A stretch of 64,000 nucleotides of DNA from contig NC_091871.1 of assembly GCF_019399895.1 (NCBI RefSeq), positions 2,695,001 to 2,759,000 of the forward strand. The letters run 5' to 3'. Source of the stretch: Cardiocondyla obscurior. Taxonomy: Eukaryota > Arthropoda > Insecta > Hymenoptera > Formicidae. The translations under genes were made by a program, and so were the position numbers. Shown here piece by piece: positions 52,101 to 60,544 of the stretch (its first letter is position 1; the number at the start of each line of letters is the position of its first letter). Below the pieces are notes generated by a model. It was not told the origin of the DNA and ran no database searches. It was given only the letters and a program-made list of their open reading frames with translations.

Positions 52101-54650
52101 ATTCGCTCGTAACTAATAAAGCGTACGTACGTATTCTTTTCATTTTATACCTTTTTTTTTTTTTTAAACCGAAGATGATTTCGCGTTAAGTAATTTTTTG
52201 TTCATATTGCAGCGGCAAATGTTTTACTGAGCGAAATGGGCGACGTCAAGCTGGCCGACTTCGGCGTAGCCGGTCAATTGACGAACACCACGAGTAAACG
52301 TAATACCTTCGTCGGCACGCCGTTTTGGATGGCACCCGAAGTTATCAAACAGTCTGCTTACGATTCGAAGGTAATTGCATTAATTAATTTTCGCCACATA
52401 TTGCGGGACGCTTTTCTGTATTGGTAAATGTGATCTATACGTGTGTACCTCTTGCATATAGAATTATCTTTTGTATTTTCCGATAGCTCTAAATATATAG
52501 TATATTATTACACATTTGCCTAACTGGGATTTATTAAATAAAATTAACTTTTTTTATTGACTTCTTAAAAATTATAATCATTTATTTTTAGTTCTCCGTT
52601 TTCTTTTCTCACTCGCTCGTTTCTTTGAAATGTGCCTTAAAAAGTAGCGCGGTCACGTTTTCATTAGCGTTTCGTTAACACTTGATGTGGCAAGTGGTAA
52701 CTCCGCGAGTGCTTGTTCCACAGGCTGACATTTGGTCTTTGGGCATCACGGCGATCGAGCTCGCGAAAGGGGAGCCACCCAATAGTGAGCTGCATCCCAT
52801 GAGGGTCCTCTTCCTAATACCCAAGAACAATCCACCGCAACTGACCGGAAATTACACAAAACAGTTCAAGGAGTTTGTCGAGGCCTGTCTCAACAAGGAC
52901 CCCGAAAACGTAAGTGTACCGTTATATTCACGACTGCGTTTCGAGTCATTAATTAATTGCGGTTCATAGCTTTGTACGAAATATTTTCAACGCTATCTGA
53001 TCGCTTAATGTATCAATAATAATTGCAAAATGTAGATTTATAAAAAAAAAAAAAAGAAATTGGTTTTATTTATCGATCGTTGCCGTTTATCATTGCGCTT
53101 GTATTTGTACAGAGGCCGACGGCGAAGGAACTGCTCAAGTTCCAGTTTATCAGGAAGGCGAAAAAGAACTCGTACCTAATCGACCTGATCGACAGGTACA
53201 AAAAGTGGAAATCGCAGCGTAGCGAGGAGTCAGAGACCGAGAGCGAGAATTCGGACTCGTGAGTATATTGATTCTACCATGATTCTTGCGAAAGTAAAAG
53301 CCGTGTTATTTTCGTACGTTACATACATTCAGGATCTTCTCTCTCTCTCTCTTTTTTTTTTTTTTTTTTTTCTCGTTTATTTCATAATAAATTTATATCT
53401 CGGACGTGCAAGAAGAAGGAAAACCAGTTCGAGGCCGTTTATCAATCGCGCGATATAATAGGCTACCATCTGAGCGCGGTACTAAATTGTAACACTGCAT
53501 TACATGGTATTCAGAGAGGAATCCAAGCAAGACAGCGACATGGACGAGCCATGGATAATGACGGTGAAAGGCCCGCATGGAGTCAAAGGATCCGTGGTGC
53601 CTATGTTGCCCCTGGACGAGCCCGCATCCCTGACCCTAACACATACGAATCACAGGTCCTCCAATCACAGCCAGCCGAGTAAACCGCATGCGAATGGTGC
53701 CTCGCGATCGCCGCCGAAGGACTCGACGCTTAATCATTACAGAAGCGAGTCCAGGGATTCGTTGCGCGATGGCCAAGCGAAACACGCGCCTGTACGTTGC
53801 CAGTTAATCAATTGTGTTATACATTTCGCGTCCATTTATATTTTTGTTATATTCTTATTTTCTTTTCCCTTTTGCAGTCTCGGCCACACGAAGCCGCGCC
53901 TCCACCGCCAGTGGATACGAGAGAGAAGCGAGATGAGCGAGATTATCGTGACTCCAGTCGAGAGTCCACGCTCAGAGAGTCAAAGGAAATACGCGATAGT
54001 CGCGAGAGAGATAGAGACGTCGTTAGGGAACGAGAGCGGGACAGGGAAGGCAGAGATCGGGATAGAACCAGTAGGGACTTCAATTCCCGAGAAAAGAGGA
54101 GGAACAGTAAGCCGGACGTGCCCATCACTTCGATGGCAGATCATAGACCTGGCGAGGACAAACAGAGGCCCAGAAGTTCGCAAGAGCTCAAGCATCCGCG
54201 AAGCGTCGCTTTGTCCGGTGTTGTTTTTCCTCTTCTGTCCGAGGTACTCTACACATCGAATACAGAATGATAAGAATTTTAAAAGTTAAAAATATTAGTA
54301 AAAATGTAAGAAAATAACCCAATGTTTTGAACGATGTTACAGCTCCAACGAAAGCACCAATATTCGGCGAGAGACAATAATGGCGAAGGCGGTAGCGGTG
54401 GTAAGAATGGCGGTGCTGTAGAAGAATTGCGAAGCGCCTTCGAGTCGGCGGAACGCACGTCGCCGGGAATGACAGAATCCCTTATCCGCGAACTGATTAA
54501 ATCCCTACTTCCGCCCAATCACTCAGATGGGCGTCTATCTATGCTAATGGAGAAAGTTATTTTAAGGTAATATTCTCGTGAGCATACGCCACCACCGCCG
54601 TGTATTTGCGCAAGGGGAACAACGTGCTCTTTTGTTTTAGGGATACGTAG
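9975..54650 (+). CDS. GCK-III subfamily Ser/Thr kinase (STK24/25/26-like), whole gene span
   Basis: The gene encodes a Ste20-type protein kinase of germinal-centre kinase group III (MST3/STK25/MST4 in vertebrates). Known family roles are phosphorylation downstream of Golgi and STRIPAK complexes, and partnership with CCM3/PDCD10 in tube and junction integrity. Joining 9975-10148, 44698-44922, 51703-51868, 52213-52370, 52724-52909, 53113-53258, 53515-53791, 53878-54243, 54343-54566 and 54641-54650 stays in frame and gives about 643 residues. Visible landmarks are the glycine loop IGKGSFGEV (about 72-80), the ATP lysine in VAIK (95), HRDIK (184-188), DFG (204-206) and activation loop [12 protein letters not shown] (220-231). 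A charged Arg/Asp/Glu-rich linker and the C-terminal helix pair follow. The kinase domain is near-identical in pattern to human STK24. Family assignment is certain. The N-terminus and last few residues are less so. Confidence 0.95.
12561..12583. repeat. GA-rich microsatellite
   Basis: A run of GA dinucleotides with one interruption, in the first kinase intron. Confidence 0.85.
17944..17974. repeat. CT microsatellite
   Basis: An interrupted (CT)n run of about 30 bp in the first kinase intron. It follows an AAG|GTATAA-like sequence that could be mistaken for a donor with a pyrimidine tract. Confidence 0.85.
20121..20145. repeat. Perfect 9-bp inverted repeat (hairpin)
   Basis: CGCGGCGTG at 20121-20129 is the exact reverse complement of CACGCCGCG at 20137-20145, with a 7-base AATCATA loop. 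It sits at the end of a GC-rich tract. It could be a protein-binding palindrome or chance in CpG-rich DNA. Confidence 0.7.
21628..21867 (-). other. Orphan coding-like open frame, unknown
   Basis: On the minus strand a frame opens just after a TAA at about 21868-21870 and runs about 79 codons to a TGA at 21628. The first ATG is about 12 codons in ([20 protein letters not shown]), leaving about 67 residues. The composition is balanced (Trp, Tyr, Asp, Glu, Leu, Gly), unlike the Arg/Ser-rich chance frames around it. Segments such as [20 protein letters not shown] read like a helical protein. I recognise no family. It may be a small gene, an exon of a nested gene, a relic of inserted DNA, or chance. 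No clear splice sites flank it. Confidence 0.25.
24001..24440 (+). promoter_or_regulatory. Possible internal promoter / non-coding first exon
   Basis: A GC-rich block follows about 200 bp of very A/T-rich DNA. It contains a TCAGT initiator-like motif in CTGTCAGTTCGAAGG near 24117-24131 and another in GTGTCAGTGACCC near 24248. A weak donor-like ATTG|GTAATT lies near 24335-24344. The pattern would suit an alternative transcription start inside the kinase intron, but there is no direct proof. Confidence 0.2.
26479..26592. mobile_element. MITE-like palindromic element, copy 1
   Basis: The two ends form an imperfect terminal inverted repeat. The left end begins CATTGAGGGACAGATATAGC. The reverse complement of the right end begins TACCTTGAGAAACAGATATG, and similarity continues through TTTGYCG and the CGACGACGG core. 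No coding capacity is present. A second copy in the opposite orientation lies at 28.0 kb, which supports a mobile, non-autonomous origin. The superfamily cannot be assigned, because no target-site duplication could be fixed with confidence. Confidence 0.55.
27206..27226. repeat. Poly-A tract
   Basis: An uninterrupted run of about 21 A between the two MITE-like copies. No associated retroelement body was seen. Confidence 0.85.
28019..28109. mobile_element. MITE-like element, copy 2 (inverted, shorter)
   Basis: The reverse complement of this stretch starts ATTGAGGGACGATATAGC, continues through TTTGTCG and GGCGACGAC, then matches AAGAGGTAGATATGAC of copy 1 with scattered mismatches. It ends in CTTGAGAGGC instead of the full right arm, so one arm is shortened. 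It lies about 1.4 kb from copy 1 and points the other way. Confidence 0.5.
30991..31010. repeat. (CATA)n microsatellite
   Basis: Five tandem CATA units, followed by TATATG. It is a simple-sequence repeat in the first kinase intron. Confidence 0.9.
31430..31720 (-). other. Orphan coding-like open frame, unknown
   Basis: A minus-strand frame is open for 97 codons from after a TAA at 31721-31723 to a TAA at 31430-31432. Its second half is strongly charged and helix-like ([20 protein letters not shown], then [20 protein letters not shown]), ending RGFDMLE. The first half reads [18 protein letters not shown]. No in-frame ATG opens the frame. A possible acceptor (CGTAATCCCAG) on the minus strand lies just before the charged half, so it could be a last exon of an unseen minus-strand gene. 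No family is recognised. It may also be chance. Confidence 0.3.
33148..33450 (+). CDS. Probable alternative first coding exon of GckIII, Pro-rich
   Basis: The exon encodes 101 residues starting [20 protein letters not shown]. It contains an [15 protein letters not shown] segment and a proline run (LPPPPPPS), and ends IHRSTAPS at a good donor, TCG|GTGAGTTC. The ATG context (GAAAG before it) is acceptable, and codons are GC-rich and gene-like. The exon ends in phase 0, so it can join the kinase exon at 44698 in frame, as the Asn/His-rich exon does. The frame is open back to a TGA at 33055, and no good phase-0 acceptor was seen, which favours a first exon over an internal one. The region looks disordered, with no known domain. 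It could instead belong to an unseen nested gene. Confidence 0.55.
34689..35003 (+). other. Orphan coding-like open frame lacking an ATG, unknown
   Basis: A frame of 104 codons runs from after a TAA at 34686-34688 to a TAA at 35001-35003. It contains [18 protein letters not shown] and then [20 protein letters not shown], a mix of acidic, basic and hydrophobic residues expected of a helical protein. No ATG opens the frame, so it is not an intact gene as it stands. A good acceptor (GTAATCTCTTCAG, ending 34717) lies inside it, so the coding part could be an exon from 34718. No family is recognised. Confidence 0.3.
34942..35205 (+). other. Orphan coding-like open frame interrupted by poly-T
   Basis: This frame overlaps the end of the preceding one in another register. 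It runs from ATG 34942 to a TAA at 35203-35205 and includes a poly-T tract (about 35040-35055) read as a Phe run. The end reads [20 protein letters not shown] then [13 protein letters not shown], which is helix-like and rich in Lys, Glu, Ile and Leu. With its neighbour it could be one decayed coding segment with a frameshift, or chance. No family is recognised. Confidence 0.25.
36224..36517 (+). other. ATG-initiated orphan open frame (97 aa), unknown
   Basis: A frame from ATG 36224 starts [20 protein letters not shown], continues with [17 protein letters not shown], then a Ser/Arg-rich tail, ending at TAA 36515-36517. The ATG has an A-rich context. No introns or domains are seen. The Arg/Ser-rich second half resembles chance frames in this DNA, but the first half is protein-like. 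It could be a small single-exon gene in the kinase intron. Confidence 0.2.
36769..36792. repeat. Perfect 8-bp hairpin
   Basis: ACCGTCGC at 36769-36776 pairs exactly with GCGACGGT at 36785-36792 across an 8-base loop (CTTGCAAA). It is intronic, with no known function. Confidence 0.65.
37847..37872. repeat. 11-bp hairpin with tetraloop
   Basis: AGCCAGAACGG at 37847-37857 pairs with CCGTTTTGGCT at 37862-37872, with a single G-T wobble and an AGAA loop. The stem is long for chance and short for a microRNA precursor. Confidence 0.6.
38959..38982. repeat. Poly-T tract
   Basis: One of the longest mononucleotide runs in the window, about 24 T, in the kinase intron. The true length is prone to assembly error. 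Confidence 0.85.
39479..39506. repeat. Perfect 10-bp inverted repeat (hairpin)
   Basis: AATTTGCGGC at 39479-39488 is the exact reverse complement of GCCGCAAATT at 39497-39506, separated by GCAGTTAA. It is intronic, and function is unknown. Confidence 0.7.
44698..44922 (+). CDS. GckIII exon: kinase N-lobe
   Basis: The exon encodes 75 residues in phase 0/0, from [17 protein letters not shown] to YGSYLK. It carries the glycine-rich loop [10 protein letters not shown], the ATP-anchoring lysine in [14 protein letters not shown], and the alpha-C glutamate in the IQQE segment. The acceptor is TTGCGTTGCAG|AAG and the donor AAG|GTAAGA. It matches the STK24/25/26 N-lobe almost residue for residue. Both candidate first exons end in phase 0 and can join here. 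Confidence 0.97.
46052..46089. repeat. CT-rich microsatellite
   Basis: Interrupted CT/TTTC repeats in the kinase intron. Confidence 0.85.
46605..46631. repeat. Perfect 10-bp inverted repeat (hairpin)
   Basis: TTAATGACCG at 46605-46614 pairs exactly with CGGTCATTAA at 46622-46631 across a CGCGAAA loop. The stem contains TTAAT cores. It may be a dimeric factor site or an RNA hairpin. Confidence 0.7.
49652..49670. repeat. Perfect 7-bp hairpin
   Basis: CCGTTAC at 49652-49658 pairs with GTAACGG at 49664-49670 across a GTAAA loop. It is short, and chance is likely. Confidence 0.5.
51703..51868 (+). CDS. GckIII exon: hinge and catalytic loop
   Basis: The exon encodes [19 protein letters not shown] through [15 protein letters not shown] and ends one base into the next codon (phase 1). 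It contains the hinge (MEYLGGGS) and the catalytic HRDIK with the proton-acceptor Asp. The acceptor is CCGCTCGACAG|GGT and the donor AAAG|GTAAGT. Confidence 0.97.
51869..52212 (+). other. GckIII intron
   Basis: A 344-bp intron, A/T-rich toward its 3' end with a poly-T tract near 52152-52164, ending TTCATATTGCAG. Nothing else was seen in it. Confidence 0.9.
52213..52370 (+). CDS. GckIII exon: DFG and activation loop
   Basis: It enters in phase 1, completing an Ala codon, and reads [20 protein letters not shown], then [20 protein letters not shown], then [12 protein letters not shown]. It carries the Mg-binding DFG and the activation segment with the conserved phosphorylatable Thr in NTFVGT, and the APE motif. 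It ends in phase 0 at AAG|GTAATT. Confidence 0.97.
52371..52723 (+). other. GckIII intron
   Basis: A 353-bp AT-rich intron ending GCTTGTTCCACAG. No other feature was seen. Confidence 0.9.
52724..52909 (+). CDS. GckIII exon: kinase C-lobe
   Basis: The exon encodes 62 residues in phase 0/0, [20 protein letters not shown] through [12 protein letters not shown]. It includes the DxWSxG motif of subdomain IX and the GCK-III signature [19 protein letters not shown]. The donor is AAC|GTAAGT. Confidence 0.97.
53113..53258 (+). CDS. GckIII exon: end of kinase domain
   Basis: It reads [20 protein letters not shown], then [20 protein letters not shown] and an acidic Ser/Glu stretch. It completes the kinase domain (RPTAKELL of subdomain XI) and the basic helix IDRYKKWK typical of MST3/STK25/MST4. 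It ends in phase 2 at the donor GTGAGTAT. Confidence 0.96.
53515..53791 (+). CDS. GckIII exon: linker
   Basis: It begins by completing a Ser codon, then reads [30 protein letters not shown] corresponds to the GDWIFTIRE segment of human STK24. The rest is Ser/His/Pro-rich and probably disordered. The donor is CCT|GTACGT, so the exon ends in phase 0. Reading on without splicing gives a long but false frame through the 86-bp intron and out of register across the next exon. Confidence 0.93.
53878..54243 (+). CDS. GckIII exon: Arg/Asp/Glu-rich linker
   Basis: The exon encodes 122 residues in phase 0/0. After [20 protein letters not shown] comes a long run dominated by alternating Arg with Asp, Glu and Ser (for example [19 protein letters not shown]). 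It then has a Pro/Ser stretch and [15 protein letters not shown], which aligns with LSTIISPLFAEL of human STK24. The RD/RE-rich run is absent from the vertebrate proteins and resembles mixed-charge spliceosomal low-complexity domains. The acceptor is CCCTTTTGCAG and the donor GAG|GTACTC. Confidence 0.93.
54343..54566 (+). CDS. GckIII exon: C-terminal CCM3/PDCD10-binding segment
   Basis: After a Gly/Asn-rich stretch, it reads [20 protein letters not shown] and [11 protein letters not shown]. These match the IEELRGAIYLAEEACPGISD region of human STK24, which in this family forms helices that pair with CCM3/PDCD10. The sequence AAG|GTAATA is a strong donor ending the exon at 54566 in phase 2. If unspliced, the frame stops four bases later at 54568-54570 (ending MEKVILR). 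Confidence 0.93.
54641..54650 (+). CDS. Probable last coding bases of GckIII
   Basis: The acceptor GCTCTTTTGTTTTAG at 54626-54640 is strong and the intron would be 74 bp, like its neighbours. Joined in phase 2, it gives Arg-Asp-Thr then TAG at 54648-54650, so the protein would end MEKVILRDT. A different frame of the same exon is open for 96 codons to 54931, treated as a separate observation. Confidence 0.55.
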
Positions 54651-56942
54651 GGACGCGAGAGGACAAAGGTCCGCAAGAGACTGTGGTCCCAGAATATCCT
54701 GACGTTGTAAAACCACACGTTATTTCTCTCGTTTATCAGTTTGCAAATCAATACGAGCCGAGCATATCGTCGATGAGTGGCGATTCCGAACGTGAACGTG
54801 AAGGTGCGAGAGAAATGTGTTCGTTACCCTATCATCTCACATCCTCTCCGCTCTTCCCCTCCCGCGCTGATCTATGTAAAAAGGCCGTACTACAACGAAG
54901 TCTATCGAAGTTTTACGAAGTAGTCTACTGAACCGCCCCATTTTCACCTGCCTACCTCGCCGTAGGATAAAAATACGTAGACGTTATGCCAGTATTCTTG
55001 CAGTTCCTACTCGTGTAATTGTCATCAATTTTTAATTTCTCAAACTGTCCTACATTTATACGCTTTTATGTGTCGATTCATTGCCCGACAGCTTGTTTCA
55101 CACAAAGGCAGATTCGTTATTATATATTTTTTTTTTTTAATCCCGTAATTTTATATATTTATAAATTTATTTTTAAAAGTAAGAATCACAGTCAATAAAT
55201 ATTTTACCTTACATTAATAAAAAATACTTTAAACGTGATTAATAAACAAGGACTTTTACTTCTAAATATAATATATCGCTTTCAAATCTGCTAAATGAAC
55301 GAAAAGAACTGTCGGTCGATTCTTTTTTTACTATCGTAGATATTAAAACGTTCTTTAGTGTTAATAGATTAATTAGATAATTTAAAGAAATAATGAAAAG
55401 TATTCGATTTAGTAGTTGCAAGTCTTCTCGAAAAAAAGAAGAAGATATAACGCTTTAACGATCTTATGGCAATCAATTACGAGTAGAGAAAGGCAGAAAG
55501 TAGACGGCAGGACGTTTGCGAAAAGGCTGAATCGAAACCTCCATTAACGTGATAGCCTAATAAATATATTTTAAACCTTCTTCATGTTCGGCGTGAGCAT
55601 CGATCTGGCGATACGATAACAAAATGAAATTACACAGACTCGATAAACTCGGAAATGTATTCGATGACTTGGTCTTGCCTCATATAGATACGTCCGTAGC
55701 ATGCACTAGCGAGATATCGCGAGCATAGAAAACGCGATTAATAGACGAAAAAGTGTTTTATTTTAAAGTTCTGAAAGCGACGCTTTTATTGATATTTTTA
55801 CAGAAAGAATGTGTAGTTAATAGTGTATTTTAAAGAGAAGAGATCCCAAAGATCAAGCAAGAGATAACATAAACGTGTTCTTTAAAAGTATAGATTCCTA
55901 CCCGTGGCTTCCCATGCTAGTGCATGCTTCGAACACGGAAGAAGAGAGCTCTAGTACGAAATGCTAGAGTAATTGTAAATATGTATGTAGCGCGATAAGA
56001 TAGTCTTATTGTTCTGATCGACGTCTTTGCCAATCGGTCGCATAGCTCCGTTAAACGATCTTGTTACGAACAGAAAAAGAATTCCTTTCCCTTTCCATGG
56101 TCATATCGTTCATTATTGAAGAAGATGATAGACATAGGTTACAGGCAATATTGCCGTTACAAATTTATCGAGGGCTTTTATCGTTTTTCGTGTAGTTTTC
56201 GCTTGTTGCGTAAAAAAAATTGCAGATAAGCCGTTACAGGGTTTCAGAAACCGTGCGTAACGTATATAATAACGTTTAAAAACGTGTATAATTAATTTCT
56301 AGTTGTGTGTAAAAGATCCACTTGAAAATTGTCGAGAAACAATGCTATTTTAGAACTCTATCATCTCCAGTATACGTACATCTGTGAAAGACGCTTCGAT
56401 CTTTCCACATCGCGCCTTAAAATATCGCATTACGTCATTAACTTAGAATAACGATAGAATCGTTCCACGTTAACGTATCGTTAAACTGTCTGTACAGCAT
56501 TACCGAATAAAACGCGTTTTGACAGTTTGCAACGAGAAAGAGAAATCAAGATAAAAGCGCCTTTTATAAAAGTTTCAATTGTTAAAGAAAATAGTTGACA
56601 TGGAACGATTCGATGATCGATTCAGATGGAATTTACCACACAAGAGGGTACGAAGCGAGTTTCTTGAATTTTAAACGCGCGGTGCGTTCGAACAGCGACG
56701 ACCGGATTATATACATATATGTAATATTATATGTATATCACGCGAATTTGAGTACTGCCGTTCTTCCAGACTTAACTTGCGTTGTAAAGCCGAGTATTTC
56801 TCGAATTCACCGCACTTGATTTTCACGATCGAGTCTGAGCTGCGATGACTCCCGCGCAGGGCGTCGACACTTAATCCAACGTTGTTTGTAAACTAATGTA
56901 TTTTATAAAATATATTATATATAGAGAGAGAAAAAGAAATTC

Positions 56943-56979
56943 CACAGACACACACACACTCACACACAGACACAGACAC
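56943..56979. repeat. CA-rich microsatellite
   Basis: Interrupted CA dinucleotide repeats within the probable 3' UTR of the kinase gene. Confidence 0.85.
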
Positions 56980-58819
56980 GAATACACATGCGTAATAGAG
57001 TTATATAGAGATTATCATCTACGGGATGGTCGAAAAAAATCTCGCTCTTCCGACGGAATATAAGGACCATCCTGCAAACGGTGATTTAAAGGAAAATACA
57101 AAAAGGGTGATAGAGCAAGAGTGAGAAAAAAGAGAGGCGAATTTATAAACGAGGATACGTCAATTAACGGCAAAAATCGAAAAGTAAAATGGCAAAGAGA
57201 CTTAATTATATTACCGAATTATAATTTTGTAATCTACGATTCGATTGATTTCTTTTTCCCTGTTTTTAAATTTAGTTTATTCTTTATTTAGATGATTACA
57301 TTTATGAGAAATGAAAAAGTAGATGTTGTAAAAATCTATACCGCCGTTTCTTTTTCACCGTTCTGTTTCTCTATCGCCCGTCTAAGTGAGGAATAAGTCA
57401 GACTACGCGATATATGTTATCGATCTTATTCTTAGTTGAGTTACGTTTATTATTCATTTACATTGTACTGTTAATGCGGTCATTTTATGTTGACTAATTA
57501 AATGACTTTTTTCCCCGATATTGAGCCGTGGAAAAGAAATGCTGCGGTGATCGAGAAAAAAGTCGCTTGATAAAGCCCGACATGATGTGATTTTCATCAA
57601 CTATTGTTGTTTTTTTCTTGCGTTCTGAATTAAGTTTTCTGGTCCTTACAAAGATCGCTACCGTGAGTAGGCCTCATAACGCTGCCATAAATGCTTACTG
57701 GTTACATCTACGCATTTACGAAGATGTATCCGTGCGAAAAAGTTCGGGAAAGGAGACTTAGCTAAGTAGGCTGTGTAAGCAGTATGCTTGTAAAAAGAAT
57801 TATCAGGTCACCCGCGGAGTAGCGATCCACCAACAATCATTCATTTTGTAGAGAATATTTGTTTCCCTTGATGGCCATCTTCAGTCAAGGGCCACTGTTG
57901 TATATGCAGACTATATATGCGAATAACTATCATCTAAGAGTACGAATCCGCCAGCGGCAAGTTTGAACGAAAACTACGTTTGTACATTGCGCTTTAAGAA
58001 GGCATTTAACATATGCAATTAAATCTCTGTTTGTATTTAAAGAAATTTATTCAATTCTCCGCCGAAATATCCAACGTTGTCACTGGCGGATGCTTTTCAT
58101 CTCGCCACTTTCGTGTTATCAAGCGTGTCTGCGAATAGAATTCAAAATCTTGTAAATTATCCCACCGGGATAAAATCAAGGGAGTTCATTAATGTGTTTT
58201 GGGTTATTTTATTTTATTTTATTTTTTTTTTTAATTATTCTATTTCTTTGTCCGCAAAAGTTTCAACGTGTGTTAACCGAATGGACTTGTGCTTGGAGTG
58301 CGATAAAGTACGAAAAACTGGTGAGATATGATTAGATTGTTCACAGAACGTTCGTGGGGAAAGGTTCTAAAAAAAAAAAACTAAAAAAAGTACGATTAAA
58401 CGTTTCTATGCTACCGGCTAAGAAGTTCTTGAACTTTTGTCGAGTGTTGTTTCCGCGCGTACGACTAAATGCCAAGCTATTCTGTTTGCGTGGATTGCGC
58501 GAGTGATGTATTACGACACCGAACTGTGATCGTCGATTCTTCGGAAGCTCGTTCCTTCCTTTTAGTTATATGAGTTGATCGAGAATGTGAATTCTTGTTC
58601 AAATGAATCCCGGTGATTAGAGAGACCAGAATCGGCAAGCGTATGAGATCGTTTTGCTCGCGATCTGCGAACCGTTCCATGTTCAACCCGAATTACGCGT
58701 TCTACCGTATCCCCCACAGCACTCTTCTTTGTATTATACTCTTAGCTACTATCCATCTAATATATATTCAACGTTAAAAACACATCGTGGTAACAATAAC
58801 GTCTCTCGGCGCGCGTAGA

Positions 58820-58960
58820 GTATACATATATAAATATATATATATTATATATATAAAATATATAAATATATATATTTTTTGTATTTTACTTCTACCTCTT
58901 CTCTCTTTTTCTCTTTCCTCTCTTCTCTCCTTCCTCTCTGCCTCTCTCTTATCTCTCTTG
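58820..58960. repeat. TA repeat followed by CT-rich tract
   Basis: A (TA)n-type tract at 58820-58876 followed by a CT-rich tract to about 58960, just upstream of the likely polyadenylation signal. The TA tract can form a hairpin. Confidence 0.85.
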
Positions 58961-59021
58961 GCTGCGTTGGATTGTATTATATTGACTGTATGTGGCATGC
59001 TGAGGGCGTGTACAAATACGA

Positions 59022-59056
59022 AATAAAGATGAAGTAAATTACGATATGTGTGGGGT
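59022..59056 (+). terminator. Polyadenylation signal with GT-rich element
   Basis: AATAAA at 59022-59027 is followed about 20 bases later by the GT-rich ATATGTGTGGGGTG. This is the standard arrangement of a cleavage and polyadenylation site. It is the best such site between the kinase stop and the converging dehydrogenase gene. Confidence 0.6.
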
Positions 59057-60544
59057 GCAATTAATAAATCGATTTCATAATACATACCTTAAACCGGCAC
59101 AAGATTATCTCATTGGCCACGTAGAAAGGATTAACCTTTGAAAAACTAGATACTTTAACAAAACGTGTGTTATTTATTCTTTCTTAAAGAAAGCTTGTTT
59201 TACATTTCGTAATTTTTGGTAACGAGATCTACGAATTTTTGTATCTTACCTATTATTCTCAAGACCCCAAGTTAACCAAACGAGAGAATCATCGCCAAAC
59301 TTGCGATCAGCTGAGCTGCAAGTAAGTCTTTCTTGACGTCGATATTTCTCTATTATTAATCTCTTATTATTAAAAAAATACGTACATTAACAATCGAATC
59401 AATAATAGTTAATATTGAATTACAATGAGAAAAAGATGGTAATTTAATTATTCACCCATATAAATAGAAGAAGAAGAAGAGGACGGTGCTCTGACTGTAT
59501 CATCAGCTTACTCTTTCTAAACTTCTCATATTTCTTAATGTTTTTAAATAAAAATACGCACTTGTTATTTTCACATGATTAAATTACTTTATTAAATATT
59601 TATTAAGATTGCAAAGATTACAAGACTATATCAGAGTGTTAATATACATTTTTTATTTTACAACAAGATGTTACAAAAGGACTGTAACAAAAACGTAAAT
59701 AAGATTTTGTATTTTAGGCTTATATATCTTTGTATACAATATATAAATATTCTGAACATTGTGACATGCTTAATTTATATTTATAGGTTTTTTTCTTCTT
59801 ATATAACATTCTTACATTTTTCAGATAATTTTAAGATTTGCATTTACATATTATCAACATAAACTTTAAATTTATGTTAGACACTGTAATATACTTATGT
59901 CATTCAAATATCAATAATTTGTACTCTGTGAGAAACATGATCAAAAAGAAATAAAATTAATATCAATTCCATGTCGATTCAATTAACTATTTTTCATTGG
60001 GTACGAGCTATATTCTTATTACTTAAAGCTACACTTTGGAAGAGCTTAAACAATACGGAAATTATATTATATATTATTTTGCAAATAAATGTATATAACG
60101 TACAATAATATACATTATAACGCTCAAATTTTTTACATTTGTATATTAAATAATGGATACGAGAAAAATCTTAATAAATTCTGTAGGTAGAAAATTATTA
60201 AATAGTTTAATTAACATTATATTAACATGTTTTTACAATTTTATCTAGTATTAGATAACGAATAATTATATTGTAATATTATTCGTACTCTTAATATAGA
60301 CATTATTTATAAAAGTTTAGTATCACGTTTTTTGCTCAAAAAGAGAAAACATTTATGTAAATGCAATTCTGCTTAAAATAAATTTTATATGATATTCTGC
60401 AATCTGTTGCCCATCCACCAAAATAATTGAAAAAATCAAAATGTAAAAAAAAAATCCTATATTAATATTAACCGCGAAGCAGAGACCAGAAACGTAGAAA
60501 TAAATTTTAAACCATTATATATACGTGAGATTAAGGAAGACTAC
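59057..60544. other. Convergent intergenic region and dehydrogenase 3' UTR
   Basis: AT-rich DNA between the ends of the two convergent genes. A GAA repeat lies near 59468-59482. On the minus strand, AATAAA signals fall near 59588-59605 and 59652-59657, and could end the dehydrogenase transcript with a 3' UTR of about 0.9 kb. No coding frame is supported. Confidence 0.55.

Larger units (their letters stand above)
54651..59046 (+). other. Probable GckIII 3' UTR
   Basis: About 4.4 kb of AT-rich DNA with no convincing frame on either strand beyond 54931. It holds AATAAA at 55194 and 55559 as possible early sites, a Pumilio-like TGTAAATA near 55974, a CA-rich repeat near 56943-56979, and TA and CT repeats near 58820-58960. 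A good polyadenylation signal sits at 59022. A single long UTR is inferred from the lack of another gene. Transcript data would settle the true length. Confidence 0.5.

Noticed and set aside
53504..54289. A 261-codon + strand frame across the kinase linker region
   Set aside because: It reads exon 53515-53791 correctly but then runs through the 86-bp intron and crosses the next exon out of register. The spliced frame gives the known family C-terminus, so the unspliced frame is an artefact.
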